DNA from: Bacteroidales bacterium
GTDB taxonomy: Bacteria > Bacteroidota > Bacteroidia > Bacteroidales > F082
DNA length: 64,000 nt
Direction: 5' to 3'
NCBI GenBank assembly: GCA_017553625.1
Contig: JAFZKP010000047.1
Span: 62,001 to 126,000 of the forward strand
Shown: positions 63,757 to 64,000 of the stretch, piece by piece
Numbering within the stretch: the stretch's first letter is position 1
Layout: each line of letters starts with the position of its first letter
Notes under the pieces: model-generated
Told to the model about the DNA's origin: nothing
What the model saw: only the letters and a program-made list of their open reading frames with translations
Database searches by the model: none
Position numbers and translations under genes: made by a program

Positions 63757-64000
63757 TTACGGCAGTTTATTCAACAACGAATTTACATCTGTTTCAATTC
63801 TATTAACATAATCTTGAATATCACATTGTGTTTTAACCTCTTTGTAGTTGTATTTTATTCTACAAATCCACCCATTGGCTTTATATTCATCTGCAATGGG
63901 ATTAATTATTACAGAACGCAATTCTTCTGATTCTTTTATACCAACCCGCAAATCACCATTCGGACTAAACTCGTATACAAAATCATATTCATTAGTACCT
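63757..64000 (-). CDS. Unidentified protein, C-terminal 80 residues (cut by window end)
   Basis: The minus-strand frame is open to the window end, so the start is outside. The visible part (EYDFVYEFSPNGDLRVGI ... WICRIKYNYKE ... NRIETDVNSLLNKLP) is soluble and mixed alpha/beta. I do not recognise the family. The stop is 38 bp upstream of the PLD-like gene, so the two may share a transcript. Confidence 0.55.
   Translation of the reverse strand, partial: GTNEYDFVYEFSPNGDLRVGIKESEELRSVIINPIADEYKANGWICRIKYNYKEVKTQCDIQDYVNRIETDVNSLLNKLP

Overview
The window looks like a chromosomal segment of an anaerobic Bacteroidales (Bacteroidota) bacterium. Four things point there: many promoters of the Bacteroidota type (TTTG, about 19-21 bp, then TAnnTTTG); a type IX secretion (T9SS)-style C-terminus; a TonB-dependent receptor paired with a DUF4249 lipoprotein, and two DUF5686 outer-membrane proteins; and Bacteroidota forms of SpeA, S16 and MnmE. 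The species cannot be named from the sequence alone. Most of the window is ordinary core genome, with one small accessory stretch and several non-coding structures.

1-11.3 kb: 3' end of an AddB-like nuclease; a secreted endonuclease/exonuclease/phosphatase protein; a thioredoxin-like protein with mnmE; a membrane-anchored AraC-type regulator followed by an array of five phased direct repeats, then a secreted T9SS-type protein and a small surface protein; fusA. 11.4-16.2 kb: a five-gene minus-strand heterodisulfide-reductase-like operon (HdrC, HdrB, HdrA, a second HdrC-like protein and a membrane HdrD/QmoC-like protein). It faces glmS across a region with two identical-type palindromes exactly 60 bp apart. 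16.4-25 kb: glmS, two DUF5686 proteins, a nitroreductase, an N-acetylglucosamine-kinase-like ATPase, and a 78-bp tandem repeat between two divergent promoters. 25-34.7 kb: speA, seven tRNAs in three groups (Lys and Arg; Ser-Pro-Pro; Tyr and Arg), a YrdC/Sua5 protein, an RRM protein, alkaline phosphatase, a PatB-type lyase and a TonB receptor/DUF4249 pair.

34.7-39 kb is the accessory stretch, next to tRNA-Arg(ACG). It holds an AbiEi-like/Fic fusion protein with operator-like direct repeats in its promoter, a decayed O-acyltransferase locus (an FkbH/MBOAT chimera made by deletion, and an SGNH gene broken by one stop codon), and upstream of that a region of about 290 nt that folds into several helices, with a possible promoter and terminator on the minus strand. 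This candidate RNA is the least explained part of the window.

39-64 kb: sbcDC, a GH20 hexosaminidase, a vWA protein facing a sigma-like protein, a six-gene chain (DUF456, C69 peptidase, rarA, menG, menA, fRMsr), a PorV/PorQ-like and helix-hairpin-helix barrel pair, trxA-DUF58, a DnaQ-DnaE fusion polymerase whose predicted leader carries five perfect 24-bp repeats, rpsP, and a small group of a DUF2442-HTH protein, a PLD-like protein and a gene cut by the window end. menA and menG show that menaquinone is made, which fits a quinone-linked role for the Hdr-like complex. That link is inference.
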